A DNA stretch of 52,703 nt from Pseudomonadota bacterium (GCA_002862545.1 PKDJ01000315.1:1-52703), one strand, 5' to 3'; positions 40,300 through 49,043 are shown, counted from the first letter of the stretch. Notes: a model not told the origin generated them from the sequence alone. A program made the numbers and translations.

Positions 40300-41138
40300 C
40301 GGAAGATCCCCTCGCGCATCTGCAGACCGCGGTCGAGCAGGCGCTGGACGGCGGTCTTCACACGCGCCGCGGCCTCGGCCACCACAGCAGGATCGTCGGC
40401 ATCGGACTGCGTGTAGTCTTCGTGGAAGGGCAGCGGCTCGCCGTAGTGAATGTGGTAGCGCACTGGCAGCGGAAACAGCACTGCTGGGACCGGAAGGTAG
40501 GGTACAGCGCCGATGGGAAGCGGGATTCGGGCCAGCTGGGGCATCTGCTCTTCGGCACCGACGACCGCGACGGGAACCACGGGTGCTTGGTGCCGAATGG
40601 CGAGCTCTGCGTGACCTTTTCGCCAATCCTGTAGCTTGTATCGTTCCGAGAAGGGCTTCCCGATTCCGGGTGTTCCCTCCGGGAAGATGAGCAGCATCTC
40701 GCCGGCCTCGAGGAGTGCTCTGGCGTTGCCACGGGAGCCGCCGACCACGCCGCAGCGGGCGAAGATGGTGCTGACCACGGGCAGCGTCGTCACGAAGTAG
40801 TCGGCGACGGGGCGTGGTGCGCGAGGCGGATCGGTCTGCCGAAACACGTCGGCGTAGACCATCGCGCCGTCCATCGGGAGCGTGCCGCTGTGATTGGCCG
40901 CGAGCACGGCGGAGCCGGTGGTCGGGATGTTCTCGGCGCCGTACGACTTCACCCGGAAGTACTTCTCGTACAGTGGCGAGGCGAGAGCATCGCCGAGTGC
41001 GATGAAGTCGGGATGCAGGCCAAAGCGATCATAGCCGTGTCCAGCATCGGCGTAGTGGAGCCGCCGGGCGCGATCCGTCGCCTGGGTGCCCTTGATGGCA
41101 CGGGCAGCCAGGCGTGCGATGGACGGAGAGAAGGGCAT
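40296..41138 (-). CDS. PlsC-family lysophospholipid acyltransferase
   Basis: A 280-residue membrane-associated acyltransferase of the LPLAT group. The catalytic block is AANHSGTLPMDG (His then Asp in the HSGxLPxD variant of HX4D), followed by the acceptor-binding IFPEGTPGIGKPFSERYKLQ block and APVVPVAVVGAEE. It should transfer an acyl chain to a lysophospholipid or a related alcohol. The gap to the upstream anti-sigma-like gene is 13 bp. With the megasynthase and lipid kinase elsewhere in the window it adds to a lipid theme, but a direct link is inference. Confidence 0.88.
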   Translation of the reverse strand: MPFSPSIARLAARAIKGTQATDRARRLHYADAGHGYDRFGLHPDFIALGDALASPLYEKYFRVKSYGAENIPTTGSAVLAANHSGTLPMDGAMVYADVFRQTDPPRAPRPVADYFVTTLPVVSTIFARCGVVGGSRGNARALLEAGEMLLIFPEGTPGIGKPFSERYKLQDWRKGHAELAIRHQAPVVPVAVVGAEEQMPQLARIPLPIGAVPYLPVPAVLFPLPVRYHIHYGEPLPFHEDYTQSDADDPAVVAEAAARVKTAVQRLLDRGLQMREGIFR

Positions 41139-41151
41139 GGCTTCCGTTGTA

Positions 41152-42495
41152 TCAGCGCGCGACGGCCGCTGCCCTGTACGCTGTGGCGGCGCCGTCAGAG
41201 TCGCCTAGCTGCCGCAGGGCATCGCCGTGCAGAATCAGCAGCCATGCGCGATCGGCGCTCGGAGCCGCGCCGAGGGCGAGCCCGACTTGGGCGACGGCGG
41301 AGGCGGCGCGTGGGTCGCCGGCAGCGAGGTAGTGTCGGGCGGCCTCGACGGCGCGCGCTTGCCCGAGTGCGGCTGGAGGCACGACGCGACCAGAGAGGAT
41401 GTCGCCGGCGGAGGCCAGCTCACCACGCGCTGCCGCCTCTGCGGCGCGAGCCCTGGCCTCTGCGTCGGCTCCAAGCACCGCGGGGTCGAGGCCAGCGGGC
41501 GTGCCGCCGCCGGGAGAGGTCGGGAGTGCGGTCGCACGAAGAGCGTCGAGACCGAGGGGTGCAGCCTCGCTCGGTGACGGGACGGGCTCCTCGGCGGCTT
41601 GCTTGCTGGGGCGCCTCGCCCGCTCCTTGCGCGGCTTCTCGCTTCGCGCTGCGGGCGCTGCCTCGGCGAAGGCCCCTCGTGTCGCAGAGGGCATGGGCAG
41701 GGCGTCGTCCATGTCGAAGCGCGGTGGCTCGGCCGCCAGTTCCTCGTCCTCGTCGCCGAGGTCGGCCACGGCGTCGAGCGCGTCCACCTCTTCGAGCGCG
41801 TCGTCGACGACCCCCGCGTCAGCGACCAGGGAGAGCCCACTCTGACCGACCGGGGCTGCTTCGCCTCCGAGCACGCCCCCCACGAGTCCATCCTCGTCGA
41901 GCTTCGCTGCAGGCGCCGCCCGAGCGGGTGTGGGTGCGGCACCGCTCTTCGCCAGCTCCGCCGGTGGGGGTGGGGCTGAGATCTCAGGCGGCGCTGCGGG
42001 TGCTGGCCGGGGCCGGACCGAAGGTTCTGGGCTGCGCAGGGGCTGGGCGGCCGGTGCGTCGGTGTCGGCCTGCTCCTGCTTCTTAGTCGTCGGGGCCTGG
42101 GCGGCCGGCTCGGCCTCCAGCGCGGGAGAGGCGTCGGGGCTGCTGCTGAGGTGCGCCTGGGGCAGGACGACGAGCAGGAAGGTCGCAGCGACGGCGAGCA
42201 CCAAGCCGACGCCGCCAGCGCCGCCCACCGCACGCCACCAGCGCCTCGGGCTGTTGGCGGGTGGTGCGTCGACGGTCGTCGGCGGTGCTGTGGCTGAGGA
42301 CGGCACCGCGAGCGGGCCGGAGGTCACGCCGGCGAGTATGGACTCTGCCGTGACGCGAGGTGGGGGGGCCAGGTCGGGCCGAAGCCCACTGATTCCCTCC
42401 ACGACGTCCGGCTCCAGCTCCGGCGGGGGACCGGAGGAGGGGTCGTCGAGCCACTCCGCGAGCGCGCGGGCGCGGTCTTCCTCTCTCGTGGTCAT
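41152..42495 (-). CDS. Single-span membrane protein, putative anti-sigma factor
   Basis: A 447-residue protein. Residues 1-~80 are cytoplasmic and begin with a helix (REEDRARALAEWLDD). One membrane helix follows (GGVGLVLAVAATFLLVVLP). The periplasmic part is rich in Ala and Pro, then has an acidic stretch (EEVDALDAVADLGDEDEEL) and a C-terminal TPR-like region (ARHYLAAGDPRAASAVAQVGLAL, AYRAAAVA). The zinc HxxxCxxC motif of common anti-sigma proteins is absent. Position right after the sigma gene with an ATGA overlap is the main reason for the call. ATG 42504 is an alternative start. Confidence 0.7.
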   Translation of the reverse strand: MTTREEDRARALAEWLDDPSSGPPPELEPDVVEGISGLRPDLAPPPRVTAESILAGVTSGPLAVPSSATAPPTTVDAPPANSPRRWWRAVGGAGGVGLVLAVAATFLLVVLPQAHLSSSPDASPALEAEPAAQAPTTKKQEQADTDAPAAQPLRSPEPSVRPRPAPAAPPEISAPPPPAELAKSGAAPTPARAAPAAKLDEDGLVGGVLGGEAAPVGQSGLSLVADAGVVDDALEEVDALDAVADLGDEDEELAAEPPRFDMDDALPMPSATRGAFAEAAPAARSEKPRKERARRPSKQAAEEPVPSPSEAAPLGLDALRATALPTSPGGGTPAGLDPAVLGADAEARARAAEAAARGELASAGDILSGRVVPPAALGQARAVEAARHYLAAGDPRAASAVAQVGLALGAAPSADRAWLLILHGDALRQLGDSDGAATAYRAAAVAR

Positions 42496-43082
42496 GGTGG
42501 CCATACCTTACGGAACGCCTTGGCAGCGCGGTGCAGGATCACGTCGAAGTTGCCGGTCTTGACGCCCAGGAGCTCGGCACACTCCTCTCGGGGGCGGTCC
42601 TCGATGAGGCGCAGGCGGAGGGCGGTGGCGTAGCGGTCGTTCATGCGGGAGAGCGAGGTCTCCACCATGCGGCGGGTGTCCTCGACCTCGAGTCCGCGGT
42701 CTGGGCGGCGGGAGTGGGCTCCCGGTGCAACCGGCTCGGCCTTCACCGCCTCGGCGAGATCGCGATCGCGCTTGGTGCGGCGGTGGACGTCGATGGCCTT
42801 GTTGACGGCGATGCGCCGTAGCCAGAAGAAGATGCTGCGGCTCTCGGGCACGAAGCTGCCGATCTTCTCGAGCGCCGTGCGGAAGGTGTCTCGCAGACAG
42901 TCCTCTGCAAGCTCTCGGTTGGGCAGTCGAGGGAGGATGGCCTGTCGGTAGATCAGGTCGCCGTACCACCCGTACAGGGTCGCAAAGGCGGCGCGGTCTC
43001 CCTGCTGCAGGCGCACGATCACGGCACGTTCCTCCTCGAGAGGGACGAGGTCGCTCCGGCGCTGGCTGGCTCCCTGCGTCAC
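42492..43082 (-). CDS. ECF-type RNA polymerase sigma factor
   Basis: A 196-residue sigma-70-like factor of the extracytoplasmic function type. Region 2 spans about residues 20-95 (QQGDRAAFATLYGWYGDLI, CLRDTFRTALEKIG, RSIFFWLRRIAVNKAIDVHRR) and region 4 about 130-190 (MNDRYATALRLRLIEDRPREECAELLGVKTGNFDV-type helix-turn-helix). GTG 43082 has GGAG six bases upstream. It follows the oxidase by 31 bp and overlaps the membrane protein gene, the usual sigma/anti-sigma layout. It likely controls this array and perhaps other envelope genes. Confidence 0.9.
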   Translation of the reverse strand: MTQGASQRRSDLVPLEEERAVIVRLQQGDRAAFATLYGWYGDLIYRQAILPRLPNRELAEDCLRDTFRTALEKIGSFVPESRSIFFWLRRIAVNKAIDVHRRTKRDRDLAEAVKAEPVAPGAHSRRPDRGLEVEDTRRMVETSLSRMNDRYATALRLRLIEDRPREECAELLGVKTGNFDVILHRAAKAFRKVWPP

Positions 43083-43113
43083 TCACCGCTCCAACGAGGC
43101 ACGCGCGCGCATC

Positions 43114-44568
43114 TTACAGTCCGGTGGAGCCGGGACCTGGAAAGGACAGCACGTTGCCGCGTCCGAGCACCCAGGTCGGGTCCAGGTGCTCCTTGAGGGA
43201 CCGGAAGCTCGCGAGGACCTCGTCCCCGACCATCCAGCCGAGGTGAGCGCGCTTGAGCTTGCCGATGCCATGCTCGGCCGAGACGGTGCCGCCGAGAGCG
43301 ACCGCCTGGCGGGCAAGGTCGTCGTAGAAGGCCTTGGCGACCTCCAGCTCGTCGGCGCTTGTCGGCAGCAGGTTGAGGTGGAGGTGGTTGTCTCCGAGGT
43401 GGCCAAACAGCACGTGGTCGATCGGAGCAGCCTCGTAGAGGTCCATCATGGCGTCGAGGGCCGCGTCGGGCACGGCGAGATCGGTGCCGACCTTGCGCAT
43501 GCGATTGCGGACGACGCGCTCGTTGATGCCTGCGGGCACCGCGTGACGCAGGGCGTAGAGGCGCTCGCGACCGTCGGTGTCGGTCGTTGCGAGGGTGTCG
43601 TCGGCGAGTGCACCGCCGGCCTCGAGGGCCTCCCACCAGGCGTCGAGGTGGGCCTCCTCGCCGTGCTCCGGCTCGAGCACCTGCTCGCAGAACAAGGCGC
43701 AGCGAGCCTCTTCGGGAACGTCGAGCCCCCGCTCGCGGGCGAGCGCCAGGCAGTGGTGGTCGAGGTACTCGATGCACTGCGGGGAGACGACACCGCGGCG
43801 GTCCGCACGTGCGGACGCGCGCACGTTGCGCATGAAGCCGACGGCGGTGGGGCGATCGGGGAACCAGGCGATGATCCCCATCACCTCGGAGGGAGCGTCG
43901 GTCAGTCGAACGGTCGCCTTGGTGATCACACCCAGCGTGCCCTCAGACCCGATGAACACATCGAGCAGGCGACGTGGCGGCGCGTAGCCGGCTGCCGTCT
44001 TCACAGTGGGCTCAATCCACTGCGGTGCGGGCCAGTCGGAGGGAACGGGATCTTCAGGTCCGATGTCGAGGATCCGTCCGTCGGTGAGGACGACCTGAAG
44101 GCCTTCGATCCATGGCCGTGTCGGACCGAAGCGGAAGGAGCGGGCGCCGGAGGCGTTGCAGGCGATGGCACCGCCGAGCGTGCAGTCGTGCCGGCTCGTC
44201 GGATCGGGCGGGAAGAGGCGACCCTCGGCCTCGACAGCGCTCTGGAGCTCGCCGAGCAGGATGCCGGCCCCGGCCGTGGCCCGGTCGTGTCCGATGGACT
44301 CGATGGACGTGAGCCGCTCCATGCTCATCAGCCAGCCGCCCTGTGGCACAGCTGCCGCCGTGGTGGAGGTACGCGCGGCCGTCACGGTCAGCGGAATGCC
44401 CCTCGCCCTGCAGTGCGTCAGCACCTCGGCGACCTCGGCGGCCGAGGTGGGGCGCACGAGGACCTCGGCGTGCCCGGGCACGTTGGAGGCGTCGGTGAGG
44501 TAGCCGGACAAGATCTCCGGGTCACTGATGGTCTTCAACCCGGTGCCCCTGGTTGGACGGGTGAGCAT
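43114..44568 (-). CDS. FAD-linked oxidase (GlcD / D-lactate dehydrogenase type)
   Basis: A 484-residue flavoenzyme of the VAO/PCMH family. The FAD domain (residues ~35-215) has LVRPTSAAEVAEVL, TAARTSTTAAAVPQGG, DPTSRHDCTLGGAIACNASGARS and FIGSEGTLGVIT. The C-terminal cap carries FGHLGDNHLHLNL and the SAEHGIGKLKR block expected in D-2-hydroxyacid dehydrogenases. It probably oxidises D-lactate, glycolate or a related hydroxyacid. Its start is only 18 bp from the divergent PDZ gene, so a promoter must overlap coding sequence. Confidence 0.9.
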   Translation of the reverse strand: MLTRPTRGTGLKTISDPEILSGYLTDASNVPGHAEVLVRPTSAAEVAEVLTHCRARGIPLTVTAARTSTTAAAVPQGGWLMSMERLTSIESIGHDRATAGAGILLGELQSAVEAEGRLFPPDPTSRHDCTLGGAIACNASGARSFRFGPTRPWIEGLQVVLTDGRILDIGPEDPVPSDWPAPQWIEPTVKTAAGYAPPRRLLDVFIGSEGTLGVITKATVRLTDAPSEVMGIIAWFPDRPTAVGFMRNVRASARADRRGVVSPQCIEYLDHHCLALARERGLDVPEEARCALFCEQVLEPEHGEEAHLDAWWEALEAGGALADDTLATTDTDGRERLYALRHAVPAGINERVVRNRMRKVGTDLAVPDAALDAMMDLYEAAPIDHVLFGHLGDNHLHLNLLPTSADELEVAKAFYDDLARQAVALGGTVSAEHGIGKLKRAHLGWMVGDEVLASFRSLKEHLDPTWVLGRGNVLSFPGPGSTGL

Positions 44569-44586
44569 TCACGGGTACAGGGCCAC

Positions 44587-45345
44587 ATGGCTGGACGCAA
44601 CCCATCGTGGCCGGTTCGAATCATCGCGCTGGCCTGCGTGCTTGTTGCGCTCGGGTTGCTGGCGTCGCTGCGCGTCGAGGTTCCGGAGGCTCCGCGTGTG
44701 TCGACGCTCCCGTCGTCAGAGGCTGTTCCCGTGGTCGAGGCACGCTCGCGAAGCGCCGGGCCGAGGCCGCGCTCCCAGCCACGACCGGCGCCGCCGCCCG
44801 AGCTGCTTCGGGACACCGGAAGCACTCCGTCGACAGCCGTGCTCGAGCTTCGGGTCGAGGGTCGCGGAGTGCCCTACCCGACGGACTGTCGGGTCGTCGG
44901 TGTGCTCGAGCGCGGGCCCAGCATGGTGGTGGTCGAGGTTGAGCCCGGCCTCTGCGTCGTCCGGGGGGTGCGCTACGACGGCGCGCTCATGGTCTACGGA
45001 GACGAGGTCGCGGTGGCGCTCGACGCGGGCGACACGATGGATGTCGACCTGCCCATGCCCAGGTACCGGACGGGAGGCATCGGAGTGCGCTTCAGGCCGA
45101 CCGCCGATGGCGTCAGGGTGGTCGAGGTGGTTCCCGGCTCGCCCGCCTACGGCGCGGGCCTCGAGACCGGTGACCTGATCCTCGAGGTGGACGGCGTTGC
45201 GACCTCCGAGCTCTCGGCTGACGAGTTTGTCTCCGTGATGACCGGCGAAGAAGGCTCGGATGTGTCCTTTGTGATCGGGTTCGAGGCGGACACGGGCTGG
45301 ACGGAGGAGGTCATCGACGTGACGAGGGCGTATCTGTCGGGGTGA
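44587..45345 (+). CDS. Membrane-anchored PDZ-domain protein
   Basis: A 252-residue protein with a short basic N-terminus and one hydrophobic anchor (IIALACVLVALGLLASL, ~12-28). A Pro-rich linker, a beta-rich middle domain (VLELRVEGRGVPYPTDCRVVG, VVVEVEPGLCVVRG) and a C-terminal PDZ domain (~160-245) follow: GVRVVEVVPGSPAYGAGL then GDLILEVDGVATSELS and VSFVIGF. It probably binds exposed C-termini in the periplasm. No protease domain is attached. The next gene continues in the same frame right after its TGA stop. Confidence 0.82.
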   Translation: MAGRNPSWPVRIIALACVLVALGLLASLRVEVPEAPRVSTLPSSEAVPVVEARSRSAGPRPRSQPRPAPPPELLRDTGSTPSTAVLELRVEGRGVPYPTDCRVVGVLERGPSMVVVEVEPGLCVVRGVRYDGALMVYGDEVAVALDAGDTMDVDLPMPRYRTGGIGVRFRPTADGVRVVEVVPGSPAYGAGLETGDLILEVDGVATSELSADEFVSVMTGEEGSDVSFVIGFEADTGWTEEVIDVTRAYLSG

Positions 45346-45408
45346 CCCATCGATTCCCTGGATGACTTCTCGCTCTCGGACTTCTCGCACGACGGCATCA
45401 CGCACCCC

Positions 45409-46134
45409 GTGTACCGCAAGGGCAGCGGCCCGGCCGTCATCGTGATTCACGAGGTCCCCGGGATCACCCCGCGCGTCGCCCGCTTCGCGCGGTGGGTCGA
45501 GGAGGCGGGCTTCACCGTGTTCATGCCCAGCCTGTTCGGCACACCGGGGAAGGCGCCGACTCTGGCCTATGCCGTGGGCAGCATCGTCCGCGCCTGCATC
45601 TCACGTGAGTTCCACGTCCTGGCTCGCCATCGCTCGAGTCCCGTCACGAACTGGCTGCGTGCACTCGCCCGGCAGGCTCACCCGGAGTGCGGAGGGACGG
45701 GAGTGGGGGCGATCGGCATGTGTCTCACGGGGAACTTCGCGCTCTCGATGGTCCTCGAGCCGGCCCTCATGGCGCCGGTGCTCTCGCAGCCGTCGCTCCC
45801 CTTCGGCGTCACCCCCTCTCACAATGCCGCCCTCCACGTCTCACCTGAGGAGCTCGACGCACTGAAGCGTCGGACCCGGGAGGAGGGGCTGTGTGTGCTC
45901 GGACTCCGCTTCACCGACGATCGGCTGTCACCGGCCGCACGCTTCGAGACGCTCCGCACCGAGCTTGGAGATGGCTTCGAGCCGCACCTTGTGCCCTCGG
46001 AGTCGGTGTCGGATGCCGAGCACCCGCTGGGGCCACACAGCGTCGTTACTGAAGACCTGCGCCACGCACCCGATCATCCCACGCTGGCGGCACGAGACCG
46101 GGTGATCGCCTTCTTCAAGGAGCGGCTCACCTGA
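45409..46134 (+). CDS. Dienelactone hydrolase-family protein
   Basis: A 241-residue alpha/beta hydrolase from the first usual start codon, GTG 45409. The nucleophile elbow is GAIGMCLTGN with Cys, as in DLH; GLRFTDDRLSP supplies the acid and the HPLGPHSV region the His. The oxyanion-side strand is VIVIHEVPGITP. The frame is open back to 45346, directly after the PDZ stop, and encodes family-like residues (DFSHDGITHPVYRKGSGPAV). The real start is therefore likely upstream at a rare codon (ATC 45349 or CTG 45358), giving about 260 residues. Confidence 0.85.
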   Translation: MYRKGSGPAVIVIHEVPGITPRVARFARWVEEAGFTVFMPSLFGTPGKAPTLAYAVGSIVRACISREFHVLARHRSSPVTNWLRALARQAHPECGGTGVGAIGMCLTGNFALSMVLEPALMAPVLSQPSLPFGVTPSHNAALHVSPEELDALKRRTREEGLCVLGLRFTDDRLSPAARFETLRTELGDGFEPHLVPSESVSDAEHPLGPHSVVTEDLRHAPDHPTLAARDRVIAFFKERLT

Positions 46135-46158
46135 CGCGCAGGTCGCGCGACAGGGGGT

Positions 46159-47901
46159 CTACTCGACCGTGCTGTTCTCCTCACCCGGCGTGGCCCGGAT
46201 GAGGTCGCGGTAGTCGGGGTTGACGTTCGTGCCGCCCTCGGGCGCGGTGCACATCCGCCAGGCGCCGGGAAGATCCCCGTTCACGGTGCCGGGAATCCGC
46301 TCCATGGACCGAATGACGTCCCCGTCGGGCCCGCCTGCGAAGGGAGGGCCGCCGTCGCCGGCCACGTCCATGACGTTGTTGTCGGGGTCCTTCAGGAACA
46401 GCTCCAGGGCCGTGTCCTTCAGGTACAGACGCGCCTGCCGGTTGTCGTTGAAGGCGTTGACCACCAGGTCGCCGGTGAGGAAGGCGGTGTTCTCGTCCTG
46501 CGGCGCACCGTCGACGTAGGCCTCGATGGTGTGGTCGACGATGGAGAAGGTGCCGCCGGCCGGGATGGTGCTTCCGGGCGGTAGGCCGACCACAAAGTCG
46601 TCGGCGTTGGCGATGGACCACAGGTCGAGCGAGATGTCGCGGTCGGTGTTGTTCTTGAGCTCGATGAACTCGTCGAAGCCGTCGACGTCGTTCGGGTGAG
46701 CGCCGTACCACATCACCTCGTTGATCGTGATGTCACCGGGCTCCAGGCCGCTCTCGCCGATCCACTCGTTGCCCATGCGGCGCCCGTTCTCCCACAGGCT
46801 CTCGAAGTACTCGTCGAAGAGCTGTGCGACGCGCTTTCCGTGGAAGACCGCCAGGTACTCGTCGTTGGACAGGGTCGCGGAGGCGGACCAGTTGAACGAG
46901 CCGCTGATCACCACCGGGTTCTCGCCGAAGGCGTCGATCACCATCGTCTTGCTGTGGAGGCGTCCACCGCCTGCCTGGTAGTCACCAGGCTGCTTGCTGC
47001 TGTCGATGCCGTCCATGCGCAGGTCAGCGCCGGCACCGAGCAGACGGAAGACCTCGTGGTACTGCCCGTTCGAGTGCAGCTGGGACTGATCGATCATCCC
47101 TGCGACGCTGCGCCGCTTGCGGAAGTCAGGGTCCTCCGGATCGGTGCCCTCGGCCAGGTCCTTCTCGCGGAACTCCTCGAGCTTGCGGATGAAGGCCGAG
47201 CCCACCTGGTCCTTCGTGAAGGCGAAGATGGTGAACCGGATGCTCTCCTCGGCACCGTCGACGAGCTCGATGATGCGGCCCATCGCGTCTTCGTTGGGAG
47301 AGAACCAGATCTCGACCTCGGTGTCGCCGATCGTGTAGGAACGACCGTTGTCGATCTCCACCTTCTGGTGGCCGAAGGCGCCCCCGAACATCTGATCGAA
47401 CTCGTCCTGGAAGTCCTGGGCGACGTAGGGATTGTCGATCACGAAGAAGTTGTTCGAGTTGTGCTCGAGGTCCGTCGGCGTCCAGTTGGCCGTGCCCGCG
47501 AACACGAACCGGTCGTCCACGATCATGAACTTGTCGTGCATGATGTGGGTGAGGTTGCCGTTCACGATGGGAATGTGGCGCTCGTACATCGCTCGGTAGC
47601 CCGAGGCGTACAGGTGCCCTGCATCACCGACCATGCGGACGACCACGCCGCGGTCGTGGGCGCGAATGATGGCGTCGACCACGGCCGGGTGGGAGAAGCC
47701 CATCACGGCGAAGTCCAGTGAGACCTTCGTGTTGTCGATCATGTCGACCATCACGGAGAGCACGTCGGGGCGCCAGATGTTCTCGAGCCGGCTGCCCGGG
47801 TCGTTGAAGTAGACGTCGACGCGACCGCCGCGGGTACCGTCGAGGTCGGGCTTGCTCGGAGCGGGGTTGCAGGCGAGCAGCAGGAACGGGAGGAACCGCA
47901 T
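46159..47901 (-). CDS. Phospholipase D-like lipoprotein with lamin-tail domain
   Basis: A 580-residue lipoprotein (MRFLPFLLLAC, lipobox Cys11). Two HKD half-sites form a PLD/Nuc-type phosphodiesterase: His122-x-Lys124 with Asp129 (HDKFMIVDD, then GTANW) and His316-x-Lys318 with Asp323 (RLHSKTMVID, then SGSFNW). Residues ~390-520 look like a lamin-tail domain (ITINEVMWYG, DEFIELKNNTDRDISL). It may cut extracellular DNA or phospholipids at the cell surface. ATG 47901 has GGAGG seven bases upstream and overlaps the previous stop as TGATG. Confidence 0.9.
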   Translation of the reverse strand: MRFLPFLLLACNPAPSKPDLDGTRGGRVDVYFNDPGSRLENIWRPDVLSVMVDMIDNTKVSLDFAVMGFSHPAVVDAIIRAHDRGVVVRMVGDAGHLYASGYRAMYERHIPIVNGNLTHIMHDKFMIVDDRFVFAGTANWTPTDLEHNSNNFFVIDNPYVAQDFQDEFDQMFGGAFGHQKVEIDNGRSYTIGDTEVEIWFSPNEDAMGRIIELVDGAEESIRFTIFAFTKDQVGSAFIRKLEEFREKDLAEGTDPEDPDFRKRRSVAGMIDQSQLHSNGQYHEVFRLLGAGADLRMDGIDSSKQPGDYQAGGGRLHSKTMVIDAFGENPVVISGSFNWSASATLSNDEYLAVFHGKRVAQLFDEYFESLWENGRRMGNEWIGESGLEPGDITINEVMWYGAHPNDVDGFDEFIELKNNTDRDISLDLWSIANADDFVVGLPPGSTIPAGGTFSIVDHTIEAYVDGAPQDENTAFLTGDLVVNAFNDNRQARLYLKDTALELFLKDPDNNVMDVAGDGGPPFAGGPDGDVIRSMERIPGTVNGDLPGAWRMCTAPEGGTNVNPDYRDLIRATPGEENSTVE

Positions 47902-49043
47902 CACAGGGCCTCCGAGAGGGCTTCGTAGCGTCGGTACACATCGGCGAGGGCCTGCAGCTCGACCGAGGGGGTGTCGGCGTCCCGGAGGACGAGCAGGCTA
48001 CCGTCGATGAGCTGATCGTTCACGACGGTCCGTTGGAATCCGTCGATGCGCTTCGCCGAGTACAGGTCATGGGAGAGGAGGTGTGCGCGGGCCTCGTTCT
48101 GATCGGTGTCGAAGTCGACCAGCACCAGCGTGGGGATCACGGGCACATCGTCGGGAACGCGGCGCTTACGAACGTCCGGGGTCTCGAAGCGCAGGGCGTC
48201 GGCGAGGTCGTCGGAGGTGAGGCCGAAGCGTGGCCCGACGATCACCTCGACCTCGAAGCCAGACGCCGCCTTCTCCTGCAGGGCGTAGGCGAGGCCGTCA
48301 TTGGTCATCTCGTCGGTCAGCACGCGGATCGAGGACCGTGCACCATAGACGGCGTCGATGACCCGCTTCGTCGTGCGCTCCTGTGGGCTGAACCACATCT
48401 CGAGCATCACGTCGGTGCGCGTCGGGTAGTTCCAGCGGAAGTCGGCGATGGACTTCGCCATGCCGTCGTAGGCGGTCGGCGAGGTGGCATCTGCCCCGCC
48501 GAAGACCTGGTTGTGCTCGCTGAGCAGATCCTCGAGGATGGGCTCACCTTGAAGCCCCACGAGCACGCGCTCGCCCACCCCGACGTGGCCGACGTGGGTG
48601 CCGACGAGCGCCTCGGTGGTGTCGGAGATCACGTAGCCGTGGCTCATCAGTGTCTCGCGTGAGCGCCAGGACACGTCGATGTTCAGGGCGAAGTCGAAGT
48701 ACGAGACCTCGCCATCGGCGAGCGTCGTGGGGACACCCGCAGCGATCACGGCGGCGATCGCCGGATCGACGACGGGGTCGGTGGCCAGATCGACATCGGT
48801 GACGACCTCGACGAGGACGCCGCGGTCGTGGGCATCGACGATCGCCTCCGCCAGCACGGTGTCCTGGCCGTAGGGCAGTCCGATGTGCAGGGTGTCGCGG
48901 GCACGGTCGACCAACCGGACGAGCTTGTCGGTGGCGCCGTCTGCGTCTTCCTCGACAAAGACCTCGAGCGCATGAAACGAATCGCCCATCTTCGGCTCGG
49001 CGCAGGCCACGGTCAGCAGCAGGAGAGGGAGTGAGCGCATCAT
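47901..49043 (-). CDS. PLD-fold lipoprotein with degenerate active sites
   Basis: A 380-residue paralogue-like lipoprotein (LLTVAC, Cys14). It shares the PLD layout of the gene after it: IGLPYGQDTVLAEAIVDAHDRGVLVEVVTD, a first half-site around residue 135 and the second-half strand MLEMWFSPQERTTKRVIDAV-like segment. The first HxKx4D is replaced by HGYVISD, with Tyr for Lys. The second half-site region (RTVVNDQLIDGSLLVLRD) has neither His nor Lys at the expected places. It is probably inactive as a phosphodiesterase and may bind substrate or pair with the active copy. ATG 49043 overlaps the previous stop as ATGA with GGGAG upstream. Confidence 0.82.
   Translation of the reverse strand: MMRSLPLLLLTVACAEPKMGDSFHALEVFVEEDADGATDKLVRLVDRARDTLHIGLPYGQDTVLAEAIVDAHDRGVLVEVVTDVDLATDPVVDPAIAAVIAAGVPTTLADGEVSYFDFALNIDVSWRSRETLMSHGYVISDTTEALVGTHVGHVGVGERVLVGLQGEPILEDLLSEHNQVFGGADATSPTAYDGMAKSIADFRWNYPTRTDVMLEMWFSPQERTTKRVIDAVYGARSSIRVLTDEMTNDGLAYALQEKAASGFEVEVIVGPRFGLTSDDLADALRFETPDVRKRRVPDDVPVIPTLVLVDFDTDQNEARAHLLSHDLYSAKRIDGFQRTVVNDQLIDGSLLVLRDADTPSVELQALADVYRRYEALSEAL

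Noticed and set aside
40800-40930. PlsC with HX6D in place of HX4D
   Set aside because: NHSGTLPMD is a known style of motif in this acyltransferase subgroup, so it is not a lost active site.
46696-47721. A 341-codon plus-strand frame opposite the PLD gene
   Set aside because: Low-complexity Val/Asp/His composition expected from the antisense of a coding frame; the minus strand has intact HKD motifs.
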